DNA of 64,000 nt from the NCBI RefSeq assembly GCF_028453695.1, contig NC_135774.1, positions 3,472,001 to 3,536,000 of the forward strand. Direction: 5' to 3'. Within the stretch, counting starts at the first letter, position 1. Every line of letters begins with the position of its first letter. Of this stretch, positions 22,465 through 34,340 are shown piece after piece. The position numbers and the translations under genes are program-made. The DNA is from Augochlora pura (Eukaryota > Arthropoda > Insecta > Hymenoptera > Halictidae). Below the pieces are notes generated by a model. That model was not told the DNA's origin and searched no databases. It saw only the letters and a program-made list of their open reading frames with translations.

Positions 22465-23344
22465 CCACCGGCTGACTCCCGTCACTTTATCGACTAAACG
22501 ACAGCGATGCGTGACAAATCCATCTTGCCTTAACCGCGGCGGCGACGCCTAGACGCGGCACGTCGATTATCGACGTACCATCGTACCTTCGGGTTTCGTT
22601 CGCGCCACGGCTGACATCGATTATGGAATCGAAACGCGTACCGCGAGCGCGTCGCGCGTCGCGCGGCGTCGGCCGATCTCTACGACGGCCGCGATTGCGA
22701 TCGCGATCGCGTCCCCCGTTTCCGTGATCCCCGCGACGCCTTCGCTCCCGCGGTCCACGATGGGCTCCGCTAATTACCTACCGCCGCGCCGTTGCGAGCG
22801 AACCGGACGCCCTCCGTAGAAAAAGCGGCCGCGACGCCGACGGACGAGGAACGAAGGGTGGAACGCGCGCTCGCGGGAACGCCGGGGATGCCGGAGGACG
22901 CGGCGAGAGAGAGAGAGAGAGAGAAGAGACTCTCTGTGTGTGCTCCCGCCGCTTTATCTGTCTCCGCCGAGTTGCCGGAGGAATCGTTCTTGCGACTAAG
23001 CAGCAACGAAGATTTACGTGACGCGCTACCGGCAGAAGATATCTGCAGCTACAGGCGGGAGCATCTCTAGCTCGCGCGTTACTCCGCGCGCTTTTTTCGA
23101 CTTCGCCCTGAAATCCGAGAGCGAGATCAACCGTCGGGATCGGGGATCGCGAAAGGGCGCGACGCGGTTCGCTCGCCGAGCACGGGGAAGACGGTCGAGG
23201 GATGGCCGGCCGAGATCCGACGAGTTTGGCTCCCGGGTGAATAATTAAATTACGCGAGCGAGAGCTTTCGCGATGAAGCGTGGAAAGGGAGGAATCGTGG
23301 AAAGGGATGGACCTTCGCGAGATATGGACAGAGAAAGGAAGAAA

Positions 23345-23380
<36 letters not shown>

Positions 23381-24914
23381 GAAGAGGCTGTGGGTGGGAC
23401 AAACAAAGGGAAAAGAAAGACGAAGGCGGTAGGTGGAGATGGAAGGAAGCTCAAAGCTGGAAGGGAAGAGAAGGCTCAAAGTTGAAATTTCACGCGCCAT
23501 TGTTCGATTCCGGCAAAGGAATAGGAGTTAGAAGCATTTAGGGACCGGCAAGCAAGCTCGGGGAGGTGAATTACGGTCGTAGATACGGCGAGGCTCGGCG
23601 CGGCGCGGTACGGCGTGGAGCGACGCTGCGCGCCGTAGAGCCGAGGAACCGAAGGGATGCTATGGAAGAACGGCCGAGGGTGAACGAGGCCAGGGACAAG
23701 GTAAGGGGCTGTGCCGGTGCTGAGACTTTAATTCCGAGCTACATCGACCGGCTAACGGAGCAACGATTCTTCGCCGTAAACGACTTCGATTTCGACCCTG
23801 CGCTGCGTGGCGAAACGAGATTAATCGTCGGTCTCTTCGCCTTGTCCGTCCATCCTCGGTTATCGTCCTCTTCACTCGTCCCTTCGCCTTCCGTGACTCG
23901 AGAGACCTCGGAAGCGAGCCGAACTCTAAAACGACACGGTTCCGTCTGGAAACGGACACGATGTTGGGAAGTATCGTACGAGAACGTAGAAAGAAGATCG
24001 AGAACGTGGAAGAAGATCGAGAAGGTGGAAGAAGCGAAGGGAGAAGAAAAGAGAGAATGAAGCAGAAAGAACGAGCAGGAAGAGGAGGAAGAATAAGGGA
24101 CGGAGGAAGAGAGACGGAGCCGGGGTAAAAGAGGAGGAGCCCGCATTCTCGGAGATTATCGTGCTCGCCATCAGCGTATCACAGCGTCACAGGGTAAGAT
24201 TTATATGTAGAGTTTATTGTCGCTGAGTCCGCCCTACTGCGTTTTATGGATGTTTTTCGAAGGAGCGCTGCCGCCCGCGTGATCTATCGCAGCTTCCTCA
24301 CCCTCCCGCCTCGCCTTTGCTCTTTCTCTTTCCCTTTCTCTTTCTCTTTCTCCTCCTTTCGCGACCCTTCACCGTTCTCTTTCCTTTGCCGCGCCGTTCG
24401 CCGCGCTCGCCTCCCCCCCCCCTCTTCTTCCTCGGTCTCCCTCTGTTTCAGGAGGCTCTCTCCGTGCTCTGTAGTTTGCTCCGATTCGGCAGACGGGGGT
24501 GGCAGACCGAGGGAGTCGGAGGGATTCCTAATGAACGCCACGACGGAGTCTCTTTTCTTCTCTGTATCCCTTTCTCGCTTTTCCGCTCGAATCCTCCTCG
24601 TCGGGCTCGCCCGCGTAGCCAACCGTGTGTCGCTTGCTCTACGCGTTAACGCGAGATTTATGTCTTGGACTCTTCGGACGATATCGCATTTACATTTTTG
24701 TCGCATCGCTATAAACCATCTACGTACCGACCAACCTACCGACCGACCGACCGACCGACCGACCGAACGGTGAACGATCGCGCGGCAAACCTTTATCCCT
24801 GTACTATTTACCGAATGCAATTTCTCTATACTATTAACGTCGAATCACACAGGTCTGTTCTGTTCCTATTTTTTTATTAATTAATTGTGGAGAGATAATT
24901 CTAGTATATAGTAT
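22465..24914. other. Gene-free stretch with GA tracts
   Basis: No gene is supported. Simple repeats: (GA)10 at 22905-22924, (GA)15 at 23349-23378, a GAAGA-type purine block at about 23985-24130, a CT-rich block at about 24310-24370, and an (ACCG)n tetranucleotide at about 24726-24768. From 24800 the DNA turns AT-rich, leading into the LTR. Confidence 0.5.
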
Positions 24915-25185
24915 TGTTGCGGACTTCGGGAACCTCGTCCGGTTCCCGTCGCCCCGTTTGCCCCGTTTCACGTGTTCGCGGCATGATTAACTATTTATTA
25001 TCACAATTTCTTTATACAATTCAATATACAATATATCGGTTTATTAATCTCAATTTCTCGGGTTCGCTGTCAAATCGCAGCTGCCCAAATTCAGCTCGGT
25101 CGGAAGACCCCGAACCATGTTGCCGTCTTTTATTTCAAGGGAGAATTCCAAGGCGGCACCGGTCATCCATCCTGTGCTCGTAACA
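24915..25185 (+). mobile_element. Candidate solo LTR of an LTR retrotransposon
   Basis: A 271-bp segment begins TGTTGCGGAC and ends CTCGTAACA, the TG..CA ends of LTRs, with the short imperfect terminal inversion TGTTGCG/TGTTACG. It is bounded by identical GTAT tetranucleotides (24911-24914 and 25186-25189), a 4-bp target duplication as made by many Gypsy-type elements. Just inside the left end is a perfect stem-loop CGGGAACC (24927-24934)/GGTTCCCG (24941-24948). The interior is AT-rich, unlike the flanks. No gag, pol or second LTR is visible, so recombination to a solo LTR is inferred. Superfamily and orientation are uncertain. Confidence 0.55.
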
Positions 25186-25189
25186 GTAT

Positions 25190-27084
25190 TATAAATATTT
25201 AAGGCGTTAACTTGTTATTACTCGACTTAATAATCGGCCGCGCGCGACCGTCGAAACGTGATTGCGGGTCGCGTGCGGCCGAAAAACTGCGAGTCGTCGC
25301 GACAGTTACGCGGCATCCTGAATCCTGGTGCGTGTAGCGCGTAACGCGGCTACGGCACCGCCGGACAGAGAGGAAGGGAGGACGGGGCGAGAAAGGGTGA
25401 CCCGGGGGTGGCGGCAGGGTGGTAGAATAGCAGGGAGGGATCCATGGCGGCAGTATGTTACACGGGTTACCGGCCGGCACGTACGGCTCGCGTCCGGTAG
25501 TCAATCGCTCTAATACTCATACTTGGTGCGCCACGTTGCGTATCGGTGGTTGCGCGCACTGCGGTCCACTCCGGTCCGATCCGCTAACTCGTTTTCACCC
25601 TTTCTATCTCTTCGACCCTCGCGTTCCATCTTTCTTTCCGTTCGCCCTCGTAGCTAACCAGAGCGGCCGTTGTTGGCTCGCAATCGACTGCGCACACACA
25701 CACATACACGCAACAACGGTCCCATCATCCAGCGCACGTTCTCTCCTTTCGCTTCGTTCTCGCGCCCCTGCCGATCGCCGCCGCCGCCGATCGTATCCGG
25801 TTGTAGGATAGCCCCGCGCCTAAGAGAACTTGGGCTCGACTCGAAGCCGCGGTCCGTTGCTCGCGGAGAATCGAGCAACGATCGGCGGAATCGAAGAAAC
25901 GGTGACGGAACGGTGAAAGCGGCTCGCGACCGAGCGAATCGATCGGCGCGTGTCCCTCGTCGCCGGGTGACCGGGCCTCGAGCCAAAGCTTTGCGCTCTC
26001 TGCGGGGTGGCTGTGAAAAATCCCTGAATTATGATAATGGCGCCGACATAATGCGATCCAATGAGGCAATCAAGGGGTGGCAGTGGCACACTGGTGGCGG
26101 CGGTAGTAGTGGTGGTGGTGGTGGTGGTGGTGGTGGTGGTAGCGGTAGTAGCGGCGGCGGCGGCGATGGTGGTGGTAGTGGTGGTGGTGGTGGTGGTGGT
26201 GGTAGTAGCGGCGGGAACGGCATTGAACGTCGGTTGACGATATCGATGGTCGATGTTGATGTCGGCGTTGGCAGTCGGTGTCTCGCTGTGTGTGTGTGTC
26301 GCGTATCAATACCGATGCCGTTGCCGATGTGGAGAGAGCCAGTGCCGATGCCGGTGCTGGTTTCGCGCCGTACCGTTGCCGAACCCGGCGTCGGGCCGAT
26401 GTGTCGAGCCGGTGTCGAGCCGGTGCAAGCGTTGCGGGGTGACGCGAGTTACGCATCCCAGGATCGTATTAGCGTTACTGGCCACCGAGCCGAGCCGAAC
26501 CGAACGAGCCCGGCGATCTATGTGTCGGGAACGATACAATGCGTGTTGCAGGTATAATTGCAGTTGGTGGGCAGCAGTTGCTCTAGAAAGACCCGTTTCC
26601 ATCAATCAGCTCGGTCGAACAGTCATGCGACTCCACGGTTCGATAACAATTGTTCGAACGCGGCGCGCGGTTCGCTCGCTGTTTTCCGGCGATCGGAGCG
26701 CGCCGATCGAGCCGCGTTACGTACCAAGTAAACTCGCTCGCGTCTTACGCTCGGCCCTTCCGTCGTCGTCGTCGTCGTCCTCGTCGTCGTCCCGGGAAGG
26801 GCTGGCCGAGATAACGCGGACGCTCCGGCACGCGGACACGCGGATAGCAAGGACACGCGCATGCGACGCAACACCTACGGGTGACGCTCGTTGATAGAAC
26901 GGGACGGTGCGCGGTAGTTATGGGACCATGAAGATGTTAATGACCATAAACAAGCAATCACGGTAATCCGCCATGAGTCACTCCGACTGTCCGGCCGACT
27001 ACGTTGAGATACGACGTGCCATATGCCCGGCGAAACTGCAACCCGTTGCAGTTGAATATGCACCGCAGTCGGCCGACACGGGCG

Positions 27085-27123
<39 letters not shown>

Positions 27124-27330
27124 CTCGTGCTCTCTCGCTCTCTCGCTCTCGAACCTCTGGCATTCTCGTTAAACCGCGCGGGAGGCGCGGACGTAACGCG
27201 ACGCGACGCGATCGCAGGACATTGCTGTGTTTATCGCTTTTCTCGTCGTCCGATTCGACGCTGAACGCTGCTGATCGAATGAGAATCGTTGGGAATTTGC
27301 AACGCGGTTAAGGAGAAAAGACGTGAACTG
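25190..27330. other. Gene-free stretch with GGT repeats
   Basis: A (GGT)n/(GGC)n block at 26092-26214 encodes poly-Gly on plus and poly-Pro/His on minus in overlapping frames. A (GTC)n run is at about 26760-26790 and (CT)14 at 27087-27115. A small AT-richer patch at about 26915-26985 has ATAAACA (forkhead-like). No gene is supported. Confidence 0.5.
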
Positions 27331-27770
27331 GATACTACTCGATACCTGCTACAATTTAGAATTTAAAATGTACTCTCTATTTTATTCTAATGCAACAGAT
27401 CTATAAAAAATTACAGGAACATCATACCTTCCTTTAAAAATGATAGCAACCCTTCGCAGCATCGCAATGCAAAGCATTATGTTTCAATTATAAAGTCGTA
27501 CAAAATGGAAAAAAAAAGAAAATTTCAGAGATTCACAGAACTTATTCACAAGTAGCGAAGATTCGCTTCCAGCAATTGTATTCGCCGCAGTTGGTTCTAC
27601 AATAAAATTCTGGTCTATGAAATGACATCTTGGAACAAGACAGAAAGTATTCGTACTAAAACAGGCTCCGTCGAAAAGCTGCCATTTAGCTCGCACAGCG
27701 CAAACAATAATCGTCGTGTAACTTTCATCGCGCAATTATCATCGTGTAATCGCAATCAAACCGCGCCGCG
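27331..27770. other. AT-rich island with weak terminal-exon-like signals
   Basis: This block is AT-rich and free of simple repeats. On the minus strand an 84-codon frame runs from 27735 to 27484 with varied residue use. It lacks an ATG (it opens after TAA), so it could only be the end of a spliced gene. It contains an acceptor-like CTGTTTTAG, and an AATAAA lies about 100 nt past its stop (plus-strand TTTATT at 27381-27386). I recognise no homologue. An old transposon or chance frame is equally possible. Confidence 0.2.
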
Positions 27771-29425
27771 GAGCAGTTAAGTCCGCGCTTACTCCTCCAA
27801 CATAGGCCGAGCGGTATCCCCGACCGGTCGTGTCTCGTCGGTACGATCCCCTGTACGGTTTCGGTCGACGGCGTAGTTTCGACCGATCGAAAGTCAAATT
27901 TCTTGGCGAACGAACGAGTCGCCGAAACGGAAAAGTTAATTTAGTTAGCTCCGCGATAAGACTCGATAAGGAGCGACGGTGTGGAATCGCGCGGGAAAAG
28001 GACAGGAGGAGGAGGAGGAGGAGGAGGTGGTGGTGGGGAAGGAGGTGGTGGACGAGAAGGAGGAAGGAGGGAGGGTGGGAGGGAGGGAGGGAGGGGCGAG
28101 AAATACGGGGAAACGGGCAAGCACGCGAGCAAGCAAGCGAGGAAGACCGCGAAAAGTTGGCGATGACGGCGGATGTTATTGGCAGCGAGGCCATTCGTCG
28201 CGATGATGGATGCCTGACAGGCGCTCGCTCGCTCGCTCGCCAGGCAGTTATAATAAGTAATGGGCTCGCTTCCGCCGCCGTCGCTGCCTGAAAGCCCGAC
28301 TGCCTTGCCCGCTTATGCCTCCGATGCCCTGCGAACCTTCGTGCCTTCGCACCGTCTCGTTCTCTTTCTCCGCGATCGTTTACCATCCTTTTCCGCGAAC
28401 CTCTCGCTTTCCTCTCGTTCTCTCTTTCACCTTTTCATTCCCTGGGGCTGAGCGAGGAGACCAGGCCACTCGTCTTCCTACTCTTTCCATCCGACCTCCG
28501 CCGCTTCCTCTCCACCCACCCCTTCCTCCTCCTCCTCCTCCACCTCCTCCTCCTCCTCCGCCGCCGCCGCCGCTGCCGCCTCCGGTTCCCTCTGATCCCT
28601 CCGTCGCCTCCGTCGCCTCCACCGCCGCCTTCTCCTCCGCCGACCCCTCCGTCTCCTCCGCCGCCTCGTCCACCACCGCCGTTCTCTACCTCTGCTTCTG
28701 CCGCCTGCCTCCACCCTCGCCTCTCACCCTCTAACCCTCCCGCCGCCTCCACCTCCTCGTAATAACTACAAATCTGTCACGCATTAATTCTCCGTCCGGC
28801 ATAAATTCGAGCACGGTACAAGCGGAGAAGGAAAAAGTTATCGCGGGGGTAGAGACGGGTAAGCCGACTCACCCCGTTTCGCCTTTTTACCCCCATCCTT
28901 TTAGTTTCCTCCGCGCACCAAGAATTCAACTCGCTACGGTAAATGCGGAGGATCGAACGAAATTCGAAAACTCGAGCGGAGGGACACCGGCGTCACCGGC
29001 GGCCGACGTCGTCGCGATAGAGTCGGCCAATTCTTAATCGACGCGTTGCGTCAAGATCCTTCCTGTTCTTAATTTTTCTTTCTCTTTCTCTATCTCTCTC
29101 TCGTTTCTCGTCGTCTCTTTTCCGTTCCGCGAGATTTCTTCCATTCAACGCTGCACGGATTGAGAGGGAACGAGAGGCGCCTAATGGACGCGTTACAAAT
29201 AGCGTCGCGGTCACGCGTAGCTGCGAGATCGCGGAGCTGTCAACGCGCGAATGAAAAGTGCGAGCCCGCGCGGCCGCGGAACGCAAACGGGAGCGAGAAA
29301 GGGAAAGGGAAACGATTCGCGTTACGTTGCTAAGCGGTTCATAAGGTAGCACGGAGAGCGTCAACTATACAGTGAAAACGAGAGGCAGAGAGAGAGGGGG
29401 AGGGAATAGAAAGAGACAGAGAGAA

Positions 29426-29473
<48 letters not shown>

Positions 29474-30129
29474 AAGAGAGGAAGAAGAGGAACGGTACAT
29501 CAACTACCGTGACAAATAACTCCCCTTCAACGGGGGTCTGCGTCATTTAATTTTCCTTAGCCCCACTGTCGGAATCGATGATCTGCTCTCTCCAGTATCT
29601 TACCGAAGACGAATGAGACGACTTAGACGATGTTTCACCACTTTCGAGGTGGGAATGGGGTGTGCGCCGCTAGATCGATCGGCCGGATACCAATTATTCG
29701 TGGAAAATTAAGCTTTCGCGTTCGACGGTATCCATCGTTGACGACCACCTAGAGACACGTAGCCGGGGACGACACGGAAAATCGAGCGAACGGTTCGATA
29801 GACGCGGAGACGTTTCGAGCGCGGGTGGATCTCGGACGGAGAAGAAAAAATCAACGAAATTCGGTGGGAAAAGTCTAATTTTCGGGTTGATGCGAAATAC
29901 GAAGGACCATCGACACCGTTCGAACGATTCTCCCGACGTTTACAGCCTTCAATTTGCCCTTCCGAGAAGGTGGCGGAGCCGGGGCGAGCCAGGAATGTTA
30001 ATTAAAGCCGTTCGCTCCTCGATCTCGCGCTTCGACTAATTAGTCGCGCACAATGCCATCGTGAACGCCGGTAGAAGAGAGGTCGTGCAAGCGAGAAAGA
30101 GCCAGCAGCCGTGAGGAGGCAGGTAGGGA
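27771..30129. other. Gene-free stretch with complementary GGA and TCC tracts
   Basis: A G/A tract with (GGA)n and GGGAGGGAGGGAGG runs lies at about 28000-28100, and a C/T tract with (TCC)n and (CCG)n at about 28520-28680. A pure (AG)19 is at 29431-29468. Frames across these are poly-Glu/Gly or poly-Pro/Ser. The 29550-30000 part is unique with no long frame. No gene is supported. Confidence 0.5.
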
Positions 30130-30205
30130 AGGGGGGAGGCAGGCAGGAGGCAGGAGGCAGGCAGGCAGGCAGGCGAGCTAGGTAGGAAGGCAGGCAGGCA
30201 GGCAC
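30130..30205 (+). repeat. (GGCA)n tetranucleotide tract
   Basis: GGCA/GGAGGCA units repeat with interruptions across about 76 bp. It is the complement-type relative of the TGCY array at 42362-42574. Confidence 0.8.
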
Positions 30206-33200
30206 GAACGAGGGAAGGACAAAGCCGGTCACGGCGCTCGGCGCGTTGCAGCGCGGCCGGCAAGCTTCGCCGAGCTTCGACGAGGAGCGCCAGAAAGGGG
30301 AGGGTTAAGGCTACCAGAAGGGAACTGCTCGTGGCAGCCGGAGATCACTTCACTCGGGTGCGATGTCCAGGATCTACCGTTCAAAGATGCTCGGCGAACG
30401 TCAAACCCGCTCTCCGCTCCCATTCACCGTCGTCGAGTCCGAAAGAAGAATGCCAATTTGCCGAAAGCTTCGTCCGCGGTGGCCGGCTGGAATTCCAGAA
30501 CGAACGTTGCTCCGCAAACGTCCGATGCTTTCGCGTCCGACTCGTATTTCGCTGAATAAGGACTGACCGATATTGACCCGTCGCGTCGCGTCGCGTCGCC
30601 TCGTCTCCTCCGCCTCCTCTCTCTCTCTCTCTCTCTTCTCTCTTTGCCGCGTCTCCGGTCGCGTCGCGTCGTACGAGCTTTCTCGTCCGTCGGATTTCAA
30701 ACTGACGAAACGACGAGACGCGACGCGCGGAGAGTCTCGGGTCTTTGCGGAACCTCGAACGCGCGCCGATCGGGTCGCGGGCGGACGCGTTCGTCCGTCC
30801 GACGAGTTTCGACGGCGTACGAATAGCCGTGGAACGCGAGCGGATCCTTTCGGGCTGGCTCTCCTTCGGAACATTCGACGGAAACGGAGCTCGTAGGAAA
30901 ATGTCTGTGCCGTGATTGCGGGGGCTGCCGCGGATCGACGGCGTAATACGGTTAAAGAGAACGAGAAGAACGAAAGAGGAAGGAGCCCCCGGTAGCGGGG
31001 GACCTCATCTAAAGTTACAAATCGCAATTCTTCCATGGCCGTGGTTCCGATTCTGTAAAGTTATGTTATGGCGCAAAGTAAGCGGGATTTATCAAGAAAG
31101 TTGGTACAACTTTGCTACGACTATTGATGCAATGAAACGATTGGCTCCGCCTCATTTACCGCTCCCAACTCGTGCACGCTCCTTTCTTCGCGAACTCTCC
31201 ATCGGTGGCCCGGGGAAAGGTAATCTTCGTTGTCGTTACCCCTTTACCTTCGAGGATCGGAACCGCTTTTGTGCCTCCCCGTCGATTCGTATTCGCCGCG
31301 CGAAATCCTGACGGAACATTGCCGAAAAACGTGTGCGGCAGGCCTTGCGAACCTGGCCGAACGGGGAGGAAGAAAGGGCGCGTAAAAACGTCTGTACAGT
31401 GTTCCAGAGTGGGACGGATAGCTGGCGCTATTACGAAAGAGAGGCGGAACGGGAGAAGACCGGCGAGGGGTTCCGGGGGTATATCGGAGGGTGTACCGTC
31501 CTCGGAGGGTAGGAGAGAAATCGTAGGTTTATCTGAAAATATTATGACGGTGTCGACCGCGTTCTCGGTGTAAGGTGGCCGCCGGTTTTGATACGTCCCC
31601 AGCGTAGTGTAGTCTCGCGTACGGTCGTATAGCCGAAGATATATGAACGGGATTGCAATCATGTCCGTGTTACCCGGGAGTGTCCTGTTGGGATAATATA
31701 AATATTGTACAGTCGTCGTCGTCGTCGTCGTCGTCGCTGTCGCCGTCGCCGTTACTAGCGGTAGAGGTTGACCCGAAAGGGACGGATCGCGGGAGTCGGG
31801 CGGAGAAGTCGAAACCTGCAACGACCAGGACAGATGAAAAGAAAGAGGAAATCGAAACTTGGATACGGGCACGTCGAACGATATTCTTCCAGCGAAAGAC
31901 GACGGTGATGATCGACTTTAATGGTCGACGGTCGTCGGTAACAATACATGGTAATAGTCGTCAGTGATAACTATTGTCTACCTTGAGCATTGACGGTCTG
32001 CTCTGACCGGACGAAGCACAGTTTGCTTACGCCGGGTCGTAAGTGATAGTAGCCAGTAGTAATCAGACAATGTCTCCTTTGAACTGTTAGTCTTCCGTAC
32101 GATCAGACCATATCAGAGGGCGCAAGGGATACTCGCCACGTGCTGCTCGCCTCGAAACAAGATCGAACGGGGGAAAGCACTAAAGAGCCGAAATCTAAGA
32201 AAATTCGAAGACCGAGGCCGGGCTAAGGAAGAAGAAAAGCCACGAAAAAGAAAAGGAATAGTTGGCGAGAGAGAAAAGTGGAGCGACTCGTATCTCGCCT
32301 GAATGGTACGCGCCGGGGAGCGAGGGGTGGCGGATGGCGGGCGGCAGTCGTACTGGTCAGATAAGATTGCGAAACCTGTGCCCCGGTCCCTGGTGTCCTT
32401 TAGCTCCTGGCTTCGGGAGGAAGATAGCGGCGTCGGTCGACTCCGGAAACGGATTTGGATCGGAAAACGGAGTAGTTACGGATCGGTAGCGCTCGTTTCT
32501 TCTGATTTTTAGTCAACGATCGCGACGCGCCCGCGATACATCTCTCCGGCTCGGTACGTGTACCCGCGTCGGCGGACGGCGGACGGTGTTACGGTGTTAC
32601 GGTTTACGGTGTTACGGTTTGCGGCGTCGGGGGAAGGGTAGCAGAGGAGGGCGTCGGGGGAAGGGTCGAGGGGAACAAAGAAATCGCGAGTAAGCCCGTT
32701 AAGCAACCCGCTCGATGTACCGCAAAGAAAAACTTTCGTAATACCTTCGTCCGTATGGGATTACGCGGGAGATCGAAACGTATGTATGTATTTACAAAGG
32801 TAACCGTGGCCTCTGGAGAATACCGGACTACAGGCATCCGTTCCTCGTTCGCCGTTCGCCGCTTACCATTTCCTCTTCGCTCCTCCCCCATCCGCATCGA
32901 TTCGTCTCAATCTCCGACTGGTCCATCCGCTCCTTCGAGGCGACCGATTCGTCGCGCGATTCGCGATCTATTAGTACTTGAATGCCATGTATCGGTCGTT
33001 CGAAATTAGCCGAGTCGCGGTGATTGGTTTGCTGGTAATTTGCAAGAAAGGATTCGATGGGCCGTTAAAATTGCGAATAGGAAAGAAACACTCGATGGGC
33101 TAGACGAAACGGGATGGTACGCGTTTGTCGCAACTAGAAGCTTTTCCTCTCCCGAGAGCATCCCCCGCCGAAATTGGGGTGACGAGGAGAGAAGAGGGGT

Positions 33201-33300
33201 GAAGCGAGGAGAAGAGGAAGAGAGAGAGAGAGAGAGAAGCGACGTGGCGAGGAGTGGGCTTCGTGGCTCTCGAAGCAGCCCCGGCACTGCTTACTACCAC
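30206..33300. other. Gene-free stretch
   Basis: No gene is supported. Features seen: a GTCGC pentamer run at 30579-30600 followed by CT repeats; a CCCCC-GGTAGC-GGGGG hairpin at 30986-31001; an AT-richer part at 31010-31150; a (GTC)n run at about 31706-31735; and at 32577-32680 repeated CGGTGTTA units followed by two copies of GGCGTCGGGGGAAGGGT. Confidence 0.5.
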
Positions 33301-33420
33301 GCGGCCGGCTCTACCCACTCCTGCAAACCACGTTACAAGGGTGGCCAGTATTTATGTACATTGTTGACTGACACGTGGATTTATGTACGTCCGTTATATT
33401 ATGCGTCCTGTCGTCCGCCG
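33301..33420. promoter_or_regulatory. Candidate cis-regulatory island with duplicated ATTTATGTAC
   Basis: ATTTATGTAC occurs at 33350-33359 and again at 33379-33388. Between them lie CATTGTT (Sox-like), TGACTGAC and ACACGTGG (E-box CACGTG). ATTTATG resembles Cad/Abd-B-type homeodomain sites. The arrangement suggests a compact transcription-factor cluster, but no conservation or expression evidence is available from the sequence alone. Confidence 0.25.
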
Positions 33421-34340
33421 TGTAAAGCCTGTACGCTGGTACCGCTTCGAGCCCGCACGCAACACGTATTTCCCTTGAAACCGTTCAACGTCTCGCGTCG
33501 CGAAAATCGCGAAAATCACGAATTTTCTGCGGAATGCGAACGCGACGACGACGACGACGCTGTTCCACCGACTTCTCGACTACTTTGAAGGATCGCGGCA
33601 GGCCCCGCGACAGGGAGATTGGTCTTGCGAAATTGGTCGGGCGGGGTGTGGGGTGGTGGGGGGAGGGATGGTTATCGCGGCAAAGGGCTGAATAGATACA
33701 CGAGTTGCAACTCGTCGGCGGGCCGCCGGTTGTTTGCGGATCCTTCTTAGAGCATAGTCCGGCACAAAGCTGACTGTTGGCCGGCATTCTCGTACCGACG
33801 CGCGACGTGACCCCCGGCAGTGCGATGCGCATTGTGTCGGTGTTCCACGGTGCCGTCTTCCTCGGTCGCTCGAATCCTTGCACGCCGGATCGACCGCGTG
33901 GACGAGACAGCGGACGAACCAACGAACCAGCGAGGAAATAGTTCTTGCGAGGGGCCTGGAGACGGCTACCTCAAGATTCGCGTCACGACCAAACGGATTC
34001 GAGATTCCGAATTGCCGATCTCGTGACCGATGCGCGTGCACCTCTGTGTGTTAGGGTTTCTAGCGTTTCGAGTCGGGCATCGCAGCCGTGTGGACACTCG
34101 AAAGGAAAGAAGAAGGCTCGGGGTGATGGTTAGGGGTGAGACGGTAGCGATGGCCAAGTATCGGATGATGCAAGCTGGTAGGTTGCAACGAGGCCGATAA
34201 ATATCGGTCGACGCTGCTTGGCGCGGGACATGCACTGAGCCGCCTCGCCGCGGTAAGCAGACACGGTGGTAGCAACGATTAAGGGTGAGCCTTTGTTACC
34301 TGCTACACTGACAACGTGGTCTACTAAACACAGAAAGAGG
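33421..34340. other. Gene-free stretch
   Basis: Unique GC-rich DNA with short overlapping frames and a (GAC)n run near 33543-33560. A 14-nt palindrome CCGATA-AA-TATCGG is at 34194-34207. A weak stem GTAGCA/TGCTAC spans about 34269-34306. No gene is supported. Confidence 0.45.

Noticed and set aside
25670..26557. Poly-Gly protein frame over the GGT block
   Set aside because: The glycine run is only the (GGT)n microsatellite, which is poly-Pro or poly-His in the other strand's frames.
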